64,000 bases of DNA from Aquila chrysaetos chrysaetos (taxonomy: Eukaryota; Chordata; Aves; Accipitriformes; Accipitridae). The position numbers and the translations under genes are program-made. Shown here one piece after another: positions 14,001 through 26,970 of the stretch (the first letter of the stretch is position 1; every line of letters starts with the position of its first letter). The DNA is taken from the NCBI RefSeq assembly GCF_900496995.4, contig NC_044018.1, forward strand, positions 29,678,047-29,742,046, in the 5' to 3' direction. The notes below the pieces were generated by a model that made no database searches, was not told where the DNA came from, and saw only the letters and a program-made list of their open reading frames with translations.

Positions 14001-14940
14001 AGCGGTTGAGAGAGCGAGGGAGCGGGAGAGGCATTTCCAATAGTCACACTTGTCAAGTGAGACCATCTTTTAGCCCTCAGGAACAGCAAATCCCCGTGAA
14101 CTCTGGGTGAACCAAGATTGAAGTCATAAATCAGCCCTACAAAAGCCTGCTGTTGGATGCGGGTGCCGGGCTCCTACCTTTAACGCTTTCACGGGCGAAG
14201 GAGGAAGAAAGAGGGAGGGGGGAAAAATGGCAAAAAATAAAATATCTTTAAAAAAAAATAACAAAAATTCACATTATCTGCACGCTGCCTGAGGGTGGGG
14301 GCGTGAGGATGAGGAGGGAGGGGGATGCTGGTGCCTTCCCAGGGTGAAATGAAGGCTCTTCGCCCCCGCCATCAATGGGTTGGGGCTTTTTGGGGTGCTG
14401 GGGTAGGAAGGGGGGGGGGGTCACTGAAAGGAGGGAGCATGAAGATGAGGAGGCTGTGGAGGGGGGGAGGAAGGAAAGGGGTGGAAGGGGAGATGGAGGA
14501 GAAAAAAGCATTGATTAGTGAAAGGAAATAGCTGGCGTAATGGATCTGGAGGAGAGGGCTCTTTGGCGGAGGGGCCATCGATCCGCTAATGGGAGAAAGA
14601 AAATGGGAGCGAGAAAAAAAAAAATATATATATATAAAAAGCCTATTAAGAAATAGCGGGGAGTGTGCGCTGCATACATATGGGCAGGGCGAGGGCTGCC
14701 TGCCCCCTGCCCGTACCTGCCCCTCGGCCGGCCGGCAGCATCCCAAGCTCCCGCTTCTCACCCCACTCATTAGCGACACACGTGGGATTTTTTTTTTTTT
14801 TTTTAACCCCCGCCTTAATAAAAACTCATTGACCTGGGCATCCCTTAGGCTTGTAGAGGAAAAAAAAAAATAGAGGAAAAATAAAATACTGCTTCGCCCC
14901 GGTCCGGGATGCTCGGGGGAAACTTTCACCCACCCGCGTC
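11061..14940. other. Gene-free interval rich in simple sequence
   Basis: No gene is supported. It holds G-runs (for example 13551-13561 and 13779-13792), a CA/CG alternating tract at 13281-13333, and purine-rich 14200-14530. The reading frames here are by-products of GC-rich repeats. Confidence 0.5.
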
Positions 14941-14949
14941 CCCTCTCTC

Positions 14950-15175
14950 TTGGCTAATCTAAGATGACAAACAATATGATGGATATAGTTTATGTTAATT
15001 CGCAATGCCCTTTCCTCCAGAATTTAACTGTAAGTTAATGTACACCGGAAACTCCAGCTCTCCCTGCTTCGCTAATGGGCTGAGGTATTAGCTGGTTCTA
15101 ACGATGCATACAAATGTACTTGTCTCTGTGGGCTGCCCCAAGATTTATGACTCTTTTGCCTTCTGTAGCTGTAAA
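14950..15175. promoter_or_regulatory. Candidate enhancer with MEIS, SOX and PBX-HOX type sites
   Basis: A non-repetitive island between simple-sequence stretches. TGACAA (14965-14970), AACAAT (14970-14975) and TGATGGAT (14977-14984) lie within 20 bp. TGATGGAT fits the PBX-HOX consensus TGATNNAT, and the combination recalls Hox autoregulatory enhancers such as that of Hoxb1. It sits about 15 kb downstream of HOXC4. Confidence 0.4.
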
Positions 15176-16307
15176 CAAGGGAGAAAAAAAAAAATAAAAA
15201 AGCCAGTCCATGCACCGCTTACTACCTGAAGGAGCCTTGAAAAAAAAAGAGGAGGGCGGCAGCCGGGCGCAAAACTTGAATTTTTCTTTTTTTTTTTTTT
15301 TTTTTTTCTCACTTTTTCAGGCAGAAAATTGTATTTTTTGCAGCCCGGGTGCGGAGCCCGGTGCAGGAAATTTCCAGCTTGGATTTGCAGAGCTGGGGGG
15401 CTCAACCCCAGGGATTTTCCATCTCCCACCCACCCACCCCCGGCCGGAGCCGCAACCCCGCGCCGGGGGGGGGGAGACGGGGGAGACGGGGACCCTCGGG
15501 GTGGGGGGGACTTGGGGGGCGGGGGGGGCAATCCGAGGAGCTGTGCGGAGGTCCGGGGGGGGGGGGGTTAGCGCAGCTCAGTGCGGTGCTGGGATTTTAT
15601 TTTTAATAATTTTTTTTTTTTTTTAGAGAGGAAGGGGGGAGCGGCTGGTTCCCCCCGCAGGCATTCCCGCTGCCCCCGGAAGAGATCCCAGCTTTGAAAA
15701 AAAAAAAAAAAAAAAAAGAGGAAAGAAAAAAAAAAAAAGAAATGCAGCAAAAAAAAAAAAAGAGCAATTTGGGGAAAATCTTCGCTTCTCCGTTGTTCTA
15801 CTCCGGAGCCGCCGTCGCCGCGTTTGCAGCCGCCGGAACGGAGCGAAGATGCCGGAGTTTGGGTGTAAATTTAAAAGCTTTGGGAAGAGTTTGCAAAGCT
15901 AAAATTGTATTTCTTGAGAGCTGCGGGCTGGTAGGTGAAAACTGCGTCCGTGTCCGGGGGGTTTGCTGGGTTTGGGGACTCCGTGAGGCCCTAAAAATGC
16001 ATTTTAGGGGAAAAAAACCAAAAAACAAACCGGAGGAGGGAGGGATGCGAAGAGGAATTTAAACCTCGGTTAAGTTTCTACTTGCTTTTATTATACCTGT
16101 TATTGGCTTTTTTTAGGAAATGAAGTCAGATTTCTTGGCAGAGTTGTGGTTGTCGGGGCTTTTTGGAAAGTAGTTTTCAGTAGCGGGACTCGTAGCCGTC
16201 ACTGCGGATGTATTATATTATATATATATCATATCATATGTATTATATATTATATATATGTATTATATATTATATTTTTTTTCTATATAGACACACACAC
16301 GCAGTTT

Positions 16308-16348
<41 letters not shown>

Positions 16349-16810
16349 GAAAGCTGCTCGCATTGCATGGAGGGGAAAAAAAAACCCAAACCCAAAACTC
16401 TCCAAAATGCTCCAAGGAGAGGTGGAAACTCGCAATTTTTACTCCCTTTAGAACCCAGGGGTTCCAGCAAAGCTCAAGAAACCCTCTGCTCTCCTCCCTC
16501 TCTTCGTGACTAATAGATATTTTACAAAAGGCCCCGGCAAGCCCGAGCCCGGCGGGCCGGGAGCCGCTCCAGCCTTTCCCTCCTTCCCTGCTCGCAGAGT
16601 TATTTTAATATCCACTTAAACCCCAGATGGGTTATTTTGGGGATGTGCAGAACACGCCTCCTGCCCATTCACAAGTTGCCAATTTAATCTGATTGCTCTT
16701 TAAAAGCACTTTTCTTTTATTATTTAGGGGAGCGAGAGAGAGGGGATTTAAAAAATAATCGGAAAAAAAAAGAAAACTTGGCCGGGGGAAGAAAGGCGAG
16801 TCCGTGTGAT
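15176..16810. other. Gene-free interval with homopolymers and a TA repeat
   Basis: Holds A/T homopolymers (15286-15308, 15697-15717), long G-runs (15460-15570) and a TA-rich microsatellite (16205-16342). No gene is supported. Confidence 0.5.
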
Positions 16811-16814
16811 GGGT

Positions 16815-17080
16815 CGGAGCCACATGGTGCTACTTAAAATGTTCGCTTTGAGATTCATAAAATATTTAAAGCCCCGAGTCAAGCCTTTTCTATTTATTGC
16901 AGTGTATAATTCAAAATTATCGTGTATTAATAAGCCAATAATGATAATCTCTATAGGAAAAGCACGCTAGTTGTGCTGGTTTTATGGCTGCCCTTATCCT
17001 TCCTAATAACCTTTGGCTCGGCTCTGTAATAACTCACCGCCGAATGAGCAATTGCCTGGAGTGCCTTAAATATCTCCCAG
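16815..17080. promoter_or_regulatory. Candidate conserved non-coding element 3' of HOXC4
   Basis: Normal-complexity, AT-rich sequence with TTCATAAAATATT, CAATAATGATAATC and TTTTATGGC sites, sharply bounded by a C-rich run at 17100. It looks like a regulatory island, but conservation was not tested. Confidence 0.35.
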
Positions 17081-17342
17081 CCTTTTCCACACTCCGGACC
17101 CCCCCTTCGCACCCCCCCCCCCCCCGCACCCCCCCCGCCCCGGGGCTCTCACGTCATTCCCGGTCGGTCACCGGTTCGAGTCCCCGCTCCGCCCGCTCGG
17201 GTATAGCGCGCGGGGGGGGGGGGGCTTAGCCTAAAAGTCCTTTCCTCCCCCCCTTATTTATTCTTATTATTTTTTTTATTATTATTATTGTTGGTTTTGT
17301 TGTTGTTGTTATGATTACTACTACTGTTAGTGATATTACTGT

Positions 17343-17572
17343 TACTATTACTACTACTATTTGCTTATTATTTACTTATTAATACCTATTGTTTACTTAA
17401 TACTATTACTACTGCTATTTGCTTATTATTTACTTATTAATACTTATTGTTTACTTAATACTACTACTACTATTTGCTTATTATTTACTTATTAATACTT
17501 ACTGTTTACTTAATACTATTACTACTACTATTTGCTTATTATTTACTTATTAATACGTATTGTTTACTTATT
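17343..17572 (+). repeat. 58-bp AT-rich minisatellite, four copies
   Basis: Units at 17343-17400, 17401-17458, 17459-17513 and 17514-17571 share TACTATTACTACTACTATTT at the start and end with a GTTTACTTAA-type sequence. They differ by a few substitutions and one 3-bp loss. Related TTA/TTG triplets flank it on both sides (17270-17340 and 17573-17620). Confidence 0.9.
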
Positions 17573-18340
17573 AGTACTTATTATTATTTGTTATTGTTAT
17601 TATTAATAATATAATTATTCTCATTATTATCTCCTCAAAGCAAAGTTTCAGAGCTTCTTTTCTTTTTAAAAGCAAAATGCCCCAACTTGGGAATTTGGGA
17701 GCATCTCTGGAGGAAGGGGATGCAGGAGGGCTCCGGGGAAGAGCCCTCAGCCCAGCACTGCTCATTTTCCATTTTCCTCCTCATTTTTACATCCTTATTA
17801 ATTAATCTCAGCATCTTCAGGGCTTGATGGTGATGGGGCTGGGCCGTCCCACATTGGGGTACACGTCCCCCTCCGGCATGGCACACGAGTATAACACGCG
17901 TGCACACACACTAGGCTCACGCTCAGCACATGTGCACACATGCATGCACACACGTGTGCACAAACTCCCCGATCGACCCATTGTGATGGATCTTCTCCAC
18001 TGAAGTTACTTTTAATCAAGACCCGCAGAGGTCCTTTGCTGCAGCCCTCCGGGGAAGGGAACTGTGGCCGCTGGCATTTACAGGGGGGCTTTTTTAAGGG
18101 TTATAGGGGAGCACCGGGCATGGCTTCAGTGACAGAGAGGGGACACGAACCAGCGGCCACATCACCTGCGATCGCATCGGAGAGAAACTGAGTCACAGCG
18201 GCTCTTTGGAGAGAACGAGTCGGAAACGGGGTTTTCCGGAAAGCAGCGTGAAATGGGGATTTTAGCCATAAAAGGTGGATTTACGGCAGAGCTGCCTCTC
18301 GGTTACCCACGAGCTGATGCACAGCTGCGGGATGCAGCAC

Positions 18341-18361
18341 ATACACACACACACACACACG
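18341..18361 (+). repeat. CA microsatellite
   Basis: Ten uninterrupted CA units, followed by CGCG. Confidence 0.9.
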
Positions 18362-18689
18362 CGCTGCCAGTGGATCCAGACCCGGCTGCACACGCGTGGC
18401 ACAACCTCCCTGGGCTCATGGTGGCTAAAACACACCCAATTGCACCCCCAGGTTGAAAAAAAATGCTGGTGCGTCCCCCAAACCAGCCACGGAGCTTCGT
18501 CCATGCACTGGCACAAACATGGGGGCCTTTTACAGACCCCCCCACGCCCCAAAAAAGCTGCAGCGTATGCCAAGGGGGCCCTGAGCCCTTGCACAAAAGC
18601 CGTGTGTGTACACACATGCACACAGGTGCGCACACACGTGCACAGAGCTCACGGCCCAAATGTAGAGGATCTCCCCCAAAAACCAGCCC

Positions 18690-19050
18690 TCCAAGGTGCA
18701 CACCCTGTGCAGACCCCCATTCATCCCCCCCTCAGGGTGCACACCCCCCTCAAATTGCACACCCAGTGCAGACCCCCCCCCCCAAGGTGCACAGCCAGTG
18801 CGGACCCCCCACCATGGCCCATGCATGGCACGACCCCCCCAAAGACCCTCTCCCAAGCTGCACACCCAATGCAGGTCCCCCTAAAGTGCAAATGCAATTC
18901 AGGTGTCCCTCCCCAACACACATCCAGGGCAGGACCCCCCCCCAAGGTGTGCACCCAATGCAGACCCCCCCCCTCCAAGGTGCACACCCACGTAGACCCC
19001 CCCCCAGGATGCTCCTACAGTGCAGAACGCCCCCAAAATGCCCCCTCCAG
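18690..19050 (+). repeat. Degenerate GC-rich minisatellite, unit about 25-30 bp
   Basis: Repeated blocks of the form AAGGTGCACACCCAGTGCAG followed by C-runs of variable length, about ten diverged copies. It produces long artefactual reading frames on both strands. Confidence 0.8.
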
Positions 19051-19689
19051 CCCCTGTTATATGGGCACACCTCCAGAGGCAAATGCACACCCCCCCCCCC
19101 GGACCCCTTCCCCTGGCCAAACCCACCCCCTCTATCGCCCCAGCACTCCCCAACCCCACAACCGGGGGGGGTCTCCCCAAATCCCCACAGCCCTCAGTGC
19201 CCCCAAACCACCCTCAGCCCAAGCAGAAAACCCATCCAGGGATTTTGGGGACAGCACCCCTTGTTACCTGGGTGTCCCCCCATCCCCAATGCCCCCCCCC
19301 CCCCGCCCAGTGTAAGGGCAGCCCAGCGGTGCTGGTGCTCCCGGGTTGTTCTCAACCCAAGCCTGACCTCTGGGTGCCCTTCGTTAAAATATGCCTGGAG
19401 ACAAAGCCCCGGGTGGGAGCAGCCCCTCCGCAGGCATGGCTGGGGGGGGGCACCAGCCCCAGCCCCCCCCCCGCAACCCCCCCAAGGGGCCTGGAGAGGA
19501 TGGGGCTTGGCTGGTGAAGTTTGCACCATCCACCGTGTCCTTCCCAGTGGACGTTCGAGGGGGGGGGGCCTGATCCTGATCACCGTGCTCTGCTGGGACT
19601 GATGTGACCCCCCCTGGCACACAGCAGCCCCCCCCGCCACTGGGACCTCACTCAGGGGGTTGCACCGAGTAGTGGGAGCGTCGCCCGCT

Positions 19690-19975
19690 CCACCCCACAC
19701 ATGTGCACACGCGTGTGCCAAGCATGTGTGTTCACCCGCTGGCCACACACAGGTACATGCGCTGCACGTGTGCACACACACGGGACACGTATACGTGTGC
19801 ATAGGTGTCACACGCAGACACGCTTCTGCAGGCAAGCGTGCACACCAGATGTGTGCAGAGGTGGCATATACACTGCTGTGTGCAAACACGCATGCACACA
19901 TGTGCACAGGTATCACGCTCCTGTGTGCAAACACACGTGCACACGCGTTCACAGGTATCACACACATCCCTGCCA
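19690..19975. repeat. Degenerate CACA/CGTG alternating purine-pyrimidine tract
   Basis: Dense CACACGTGTGCACA-like sequence with many short palindromes, derived from a CA repeat and Z-DNA prone in principle. Confidence 0.7.
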
Positions 19976-21770
19976 ACTCCCCGGCTTTAAAATGCTTTTA
20001 GCAAACCAGCCGCCCTGAGCACCCTGACCCCCAGGTATTGGGGGTGTCTGACCACCCTCGCCCCTCTCCCTGTACCCCCGACCCCGCCGGACCCCCCCTC
20101 CCACGCGCCACACACACCCCCGCAACGCACAGAAAGCCAATTATGGAAGATAATTAAAGCAAATGACGTTTCCCGTTCCTCCCCACCCCAACATCCCCTC
20201 CACGCTGGAGCAGGTGATGGAGAGGCGACGCGGCCTGAAAAAATAGCTTTCAATTAAAGGGGGCCCTAAACGAAGCATCCAGGGCAGGGAAGGGCGAGCA
20301 GGGACGGCCACATTATTTTGGTATCGCACATGGGAGTGAAGTCCTTCCACGCAAGCGATTGCCTTTTCTGCCCTATTTCCACCCCCACAACCAGAGTATT
20401 TTTGGAAAACGAGGTGTCTCTATGGCGCATCTCCCCAGATTTTACCAGAGTTGGCCCTCGGAAGGTCTCAAATCACCTTTCTTTCGGGAGAAAAAAATTA
20501 AAATCCTTAATTAAGAGCATCTACTCATGAGCATCCCTTCCCTGGCCGGAAGATTTGAGCTCTTGCCGTGGTGGTGGAGCCATGCTCAGGGGTGTGGGGA
20601 GGGGATGGGAAGCAATTTTTTCCCCCTTGAGTTACATCCAGAACTGGGGAAAAAAAAAAAAAACACTCCTCTCCTTCAGCAGCAGCACAATATGGTAGGT
20701 GAGCGTGTTTGGCTAATCAAGATAAATATTGTATGCATGGCAGGAGCATGGCAGGCCCTGCTAACGAGGAGAGGGAAGGAGCCGGGTGTTTGGATGCTCC
20801 AGATCAGCATTGCCATGGTTACTCGGGCTGGGAGCCGCATCCTCCACTCCGAACATCCCCTCCGAGGGGTGTGGGGGGACACACCGAGGCCCGGCCAGAA
20901 CTTCCCCACGGCTCCCGTGACATCCCACAGAAACCACGGTGAAGCAGACATTTTGGGGAAAAAAAGGCAAAATTCAGCCTTTAGCAATGTGGTGGTTTTT
21001 TTTCCTTGAGGTATTTTCAAGGATTTTCCAAACCAGAGCAAAAATAACCGGGGGTTTGGGTTTTTTTCATTTGGAGGGGGGGGAGCTATTATACAAAACA
21101 ATGGATTCCTCCCTGGCTAATTGCCTCCAGCCTTTCACTGTGAGAATATGCCCACACTGATGCATTAAAAAGAAAAGAGGTTATTGAGGTGTCTGCCCCT
21201 CTCAGAGAGGGAAAATACTTTTCTCCCATCCCTCCTGCCCCTCCATGGGCACCTTTCCCCATGGATTTCCCCCAACCAGCCGCCCCTGGGACACAGCGAT
21301 GGGGGAGTTTACCACCCTGGGATCTGCTCAGGGTGGATCCGAAGGGATTTGGTGGGGACCAGGGTAAAAAAATTGGGGTTGGAGTGGGGAGAAGGTGAAT
21401 AAACCACAGGCCTGGAGGGTCGGTGATGAACGGCGGCGCGGGAGGAGGGAAACGGGCTTTAAAACATCTGCTGCCAGGGTTATAAAGCAGTTGGATTTAC
21501 AGCTTGGCTCTGCCAGCCACCCGTGTGAAGCCTTTTCAAGGAATCCCCCGCTTTTCAATGCGGAAAGACAGGCAGCACACACGCGTGCCGGAGAGAGGGC
21601 CAGCCACGGCCCCAGAGCTGGCAGCGAGGTTGGGGGGGGGTCCCACACGGGCACCCCCGGGGTGTACGAGGGCAGCCGGAGACACGGACGTGCACCGTCG
21701 CCACTCACACGCGTGTGTGTCACCGTCACGCCGGCGGTGGGTCCCTGTCTGCGGGTGATGGGGGAAGAGC
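19976..21770. other. Gene-free interval
   Basis: Mixed DNA without a supportable gene or RNA; only short reading frames and short homopolymers are seen. Confidence 0.45.
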
Positions 21771-21774
21771 TGGG

Positions 21775-22310
21775 GTGGTACCCCACAACTGGGCAGCAAC
21801 TGGGTCGGCACCCCACAGCTGGATGCAGATGGTGGCACCCAGCACCCCCGTTGAGGTGACACCCCATATCCAAGCAGCACCCAAGGTGACACCCCACATC
21901 TGGACAGCATCCTAGGATGACACGCCACACCTGGACATCATCCTACAGTGACACCCCACACCTGGACACCCCCGTCCCATGGTGGCACCCCGCTTCTGGA
22001 CAGTATCTTCAGGTGACGCCCCACATCTGGACATCCTCAGTGACACCCCACATCTGGACAGCCAAGCGGGCCAGGACCCCACATCTGGGCACCCTCAAAC
22101 AGCTGCATCCCAAATCTGAGGACCCTCAAACAGCTGCACCCCACACCTGCATACACCCCCCCCATATCAGCACCCACCCTGCGACACCCCCCCATATCAG
22201 CACCCACACCGGGACGCACTCCCACATCATCACCCCACATCTGGTCATCACCCCACATCTGGCCAGCCTCCCATCACAGCACCCCACATCTGGCCACCCC
22301 AGCACGCCAT
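21775..22310 (+). repeat. Degenerate minisatellite, unit about 30-36 bp
   Basis: Many diverged copies of a unit like GGTGACACCCCACATCTGG followed by ACAGCATCC-type sequence. Copies shorten toward the right end (CCCACATCTGGNCA). All reading frames across it are repeat products. Confidence 0.85.
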
Positions 22311-23211
22311 CACTCCATCCCTGAGCCTCCTCCCACTGCAGCCTCCCCCCCCCCCCAACTGCCCCTCCACACCGCGGCCGTGGGGGGGGCTTCCTCTGCC
22401 CCTGACCTTTGCGGGGACCTTCCCTCTCTTATCTACCCAGATTAGGAGGAGGAAAAAAAAAAAAAAAACAACCCTTTCCTCCCGGGAAGATGCTCTCCAG
22501 CTAGCAGAGGTGTTTAGATTACTGCTCCGGGAAAACCCGAAACCCCTAAAAAAAAAGGGGGGGGGTCTTTTAGGGCTCTGCCCTGACTTATTTATCCCCC
22601 CCAAATCAGTCAGACCCCTAAATTTGCAGAGGTGATGTGAGAAACCCCCTCCCCTCCTATAGCTCTGCAATTCTCCCACTACTTATTTCCCTCCTGTGTT
22701 TCTTTCCCCATTTAAAACCTCTTTGGGTCGTTTTTTAAGGTAGGGAGGAGTTTTTACTGGGGGTTTTGGGGGGGGGGAAAAGAAAAAAAGTGGGGAAAAA
22801 TCGATAATAAACTCACAGATTTTCCTAAGGGGGGAAATGTGTTAGGAATTAACTGAATATTTGCCTTTTCCTCCCTTGCAGCCGTGCAGGGCAGCTGGAT
22901 ACAGGGTCCGAGGATGGAAGAAAAAAGTTTTTTTCCGTGTATATTGGTGGGTATCGCGACATACACACACATGCACGGATGCAAACCCATATTTATAGCT
23001 GCACAAATTACACAAATGCATGTCTAATTAGGTCTCTGCGCAATTACATCTCCACAAATGCTGGTACCCATTAGTGGTAAATGCCCTGCATATTATTGCT
23101 AATAAATATTTCTAATAATTAAAGATGCTTCTGAAGTGCTGAAGCGATTTCTTGAACCCCAGTCGGGAAAATATTAAAGGCCCCCCCCCTCCCCAGGCAT
23201 TAAACCCAATA

Positions 23212-23246
<35 letters not shown>

Positions 23247-25590
23247 GCAAACTTGCTCAGTGCAGCCAAGGCAGAGGCCCGTCCCGGCGTTGTTTGAGTA
23301 TATATTTTTTTTTTCCTAATCCAGACAGGGTTAAATAAAGCTTTTTTCAGCCTCAATTTCACATCTCCCCCAAGATAAGTTTGCAAACAGCAAGATGGAA
23401 AGTAAAGTTAAAAGGGGGGGGGGGGGGAGAAAGAGCAGGGGGGGCAAAGCCCCACTCCGGGAGGGGTAATAAACCCATCTCCCAGCTGCAATTAAAATAC
23501 CCCCCGAGCCCGGGGAAGGAGGATGAGCCCCTTTCCTCCTCTGAAATTAGCTTTTGGGGGGGGGGGGGGGGTGGAAATCGAGGCTTTTTTCCTTTAAACC
23601 TCCCAGGAGCAGGCTGCGGCTGTATTTGATTTACCCCCTGCCCACTGCCCCCTCCCCACCCCGCCCCTCTCCAACTAGACCACAGGCTGGATATCATTAA
23701 AAAACCCAAATAATAATAAAAAAATATATGTAATAAAAATAAGAAGTGATGGATTAAATCACCCCCCCAGCCCCCCTCCCTTCCCCCGGAGCCCTCCCTG
23801 CTCCCGCCCCCGGTTTTTGGGGGCCACAGCATCAGCTGAACCTGCAGGTCCCCGGAGGTTGCGGCCACCCCAACCTCAGATCCCCCCTCCCCAAAAAAAG
23901 CCCCTTTTGTCCCTCTGTCCAAAGCCGGGGTCATGACCCAGCTAATGCAGAGCCAACCTGGACGTAAACACTTTATGGGCTCTTCTTTAAATATTTAGAG
24001 GCACTTCAAGGAACCTGGGATGGGGCTGGGAGGATTTCAGTGTATTTGAGGTTTTTAGTGGTTTGGGGTTTTTTATCTCGCATCCTCCTTTGCAAAAGGA
24101 CCCTCCTCCTCCTCCAAAAATAAACCTGGGCATGGGAATAGGGATAAAGAGGAATGAAGTAGGAATAAAACAGGAATAAAAGTGCTGGGGGGGATATCAT
24201 GGGGTTTTAAACGAGGATGAAGCAGCTTGGAGGTATTTAAAATTAACAGTAATAAATAAAAAGTTGTGGTTGTTAATCCTGTGCAGATACACGCGTGTAC
24301 CTGGGTGCTGCACAGGGACACGCGTGGATGTCCCTGCTTTTATCCCTCCCCAGGCATCTCCGTCTGCAGCTCTCCGCCTTGTGTGCCTCTAATTGTCCCT
24401 ATAAAAGCGGGGGATAATTAGAAATTATAATTATAAATGCATCTCGCCGGATCTCTCTGCCTGCCCATACTGGCTCAGCGGTCCCTATAAATAAATCCAT
24501 ATGCGCTGAGTATGTGCATGGCTGGGCATGGTTAAAGGCGCACCCGCAGAAACACACTTTTTAGTTAAAAGTACCCACTCGGGGAAGAAATAAATGTGTA
24601 TTTGGAGAATTTGCCTCAACACCTCCGCCTCTCCCCGCAGTTTTTTTTTTGGGGGGGGCAGTTGGGAGCAGGGGGGTTTAATCTGCCAGTTTATTCATTT
24701 TAAAAATAAATAAATAATAATAATAATAACAATAGTAATAAAACCTCCTCGAATTCCCGAACCGCAAACCACTTTCAGCTTGTTTAAGTTTCTGATTGCA
24801 TAATCAGGGAATTAATTGGGAATAAATGGAGAGCGGCTCCTAAGGAGAGGGCAGAGAAGGGATGGGGGGGTGAAGGTGGAGTCGCAGCAGAATCTTGGCG
24901 AGGGGAGAAGGATTTGAAGGGGGGGGGGGGGAATATGCCTTGGCCATAAATTACCTCTCGTTTCCCACCTTCCAGTATGCGCCTTTTCGGTGTTAAAAAT
25001 CGGTATTTTATGGTCGCAGGGGGGATTTGCTAGGGAGCGCTTTTTATTGGAGGTGCCGCTCCTTCCCTTTCGGGATATTTTGCTGTTTCTCACCCAAATT
25101 GACGGGCTCTGCCAAGCAAAGGGCTGGTTTGCTCTTTTCTGCCCTTAATTCCCCCAGAATAAGACGGGGAGGGGGCAGCGAGAGTGTCGGGTGTGTGTCC
25201 CCCCCAGGGACGGGGCTGGCTTTGAGTGGCAGCTGTCAGAAAAGGCAGCCAAATCCGAAGCTGGACGGAAGGAATAAATGCAAAAAAATATAGTAAAACC
25301 AGATGAAGTTTGGAGAAGTCCTTTGCCCGAAACCTCCTGACATACCCGGCGGGAGAAATAACAGTTTATTCCCCAGCAGAATTATTTTTTTCCGGCTGCT
25401 CCTGAGCGGGGGGGACCCCATGCTCTTCCTCGGAGGAAGGGCAAGGGATCAAAAAGTGTCATCGGGGCAGCAAACTCCTCGGTAAGAAGGCAAAATCCAG
25501 AGAAAAATATAAAAAACCCCAACTTTTCTTTGGGGGATACAGCTAAATATCCCTTCGGAGGCAGGGAGCGGTCTCACCTCTCCCCTCTGC
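22311..25590. other. Gene-free interval with G/C runs and microsatellites
   Basis: Contains an ATT repeat (23211-23246), G-runs (23406-23418, 23556-23571) and TAA-type repeats (24706-24740). No gene is supported. Confidence 0.5.
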
Positions 25591-25594
25591 TGCA

Positions 25595-25740
25595 TCCCAG
25601 TTTATCCATTACATGGCTCGGGAAATTATGCGATACATATGTTGGATTAGAGAGCAAGCAAAAATGTTAATTAAGACATGGGAGGAAAAGTTAATCATTT
25701 ACAAAGCAGTATTTAATTCCCTACGCAGAAAGGGATGATT
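25595..25740. promoter_or_regulatory. Candidate regulatory island, 3' of HOXC4
   Basis: Non-repetitive, AT-rich sequence with ATTATGCGATACATATG, GTTAATTAAGAC and AGTTAATCATTTAC homeodomain cores, bounded by simple sequence. Confidence 0.25.
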
Positions 25741-26044
25741 TATTTATTTACCTATTATTTATTTGGCTCACTCCAGTAGCCTGGAGCTTGTCCCATGCAC
25801 GTCTGTTTTCCGGGGGGTGGGGAGGAAATCCCCCCAAAACACCACCAAGACGCCTTTTTTCCCCCGAAAAAAAAAAAAAAAAACCCAAGAAGAAGAAGAA
25901 TCCGGTTGCACTGAAGCAAACACCCAAACAAGCAGGAAAAGGTGATATTTGAAAATTGCTAACAGCATCCCCACGGCGGCTGCTGACTGTTTGGAAGGGA
26001 AATCCGAGTCTTTCACTCAAAAAAAAAAAAAAAAAAAAAAAATC

Positions 26045-26190
26045 CCAAAATGTTTAGCTTGGTACCTTGCCCATCAAAATTAATCACAGCGACAGATTAG
26101 GAAGTACATAAAACTATATCTCTGGATAATGATATAGGAGAGCACAATAAATAAAAGTTGCACGTTGGAGGTGCTGTCAGGTCTGGGGCG
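26045..26190. promoter_or_regulatory. Candidate regulatory island, 3' of HOXC4
   Basis: Follows a 23-base A run and holds AAAATTAATCAC, ACATAAAACTATATC and GGATAATGATATAGG. A second, smaller patch with TTTTATAGCCCAATAATCAAAG lies at 26919-26940. Regulatory role is a guess from composition and motif content. Confidence 0.25.
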
Positions 26191-26970
26191 AACCAGTAAC
26201 TCACTCGTTTAACCCCGGGTGCGTGTTTTGGCTTTTAATTCCAATTAACGCCGGAGAGGAACATTTTCAACCTACGAGGGGTTGAAGGAAATTGCTGGAA
26301 GGACCCGTAATACCGTGTTAACTGCGAGCTAAACCCCGCTCAACAGGAGAGCCCTGGGGCAACAACAACAAAAAAAAAAAAAGGGGGGGGGGGAATAATG
26401 TATTTCCACTGCATAAAAAATAAAATAAAAAAGTTCTCATAAAACTGAGGCTGCTGAGGACCCTCCTCCGCCTGCAGTTATCTCCCCAAAGCATCTCTGG
26501 AGCTGTTATTTTCCTTTTTTTTTTTTTTTTTTTTTTCCCCTTTCTAACAGGCAATACAGGAAGCTAATTTTCTCAGCCTGCTGGTGTAAATTTAAGAGGG
26601 GTTACCATTCCTCGCAGGCTCTGGATACAAAGACTTCCTCACGCGCCTTTTTTTTTTTTTTATTGCCAGTTAAACCCTTCGTAAAACGACTTTGCAGCCC
26701 TCTTAAAACCCGAGTCCTTAGCGAAGCTAGTTAAAGAGAAGAGGGGGAAGGAAAAAAAAAAAAAAAACATAAAATAAAGACCGAGCTGCGAAAGGATCCG
26801 GTAAAAACTTATCAGGGAACTTCAAAACAAATTGGACTCGAAGAACATAAAAGGGGAAAAAAAAAGCCCTGGCCTCAGATGTTAATTTGAGCCTCCAGAA
26901 ACACGTTGTTGCTGGGAGTTTTATAGCCCAATAATCAAAGTAAAGCGAATTATCCGAGCACTGAACAATG

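Noticed and set aside
17150-17190. GGTTCGAGTCCCC, a tRNA B-box/T-loop-like sequence
   Set aside because: No matching A box, anticodon arm or acceptor stem could be placed; it lies in C-rich DNA.
18275-19602. Long plus-strand reading frames (346 and 379 codons)
   Set aside because: They run through a C-rich minisatellite, overlap in two frames, are proline/histidine/threonine-rich and match no family.
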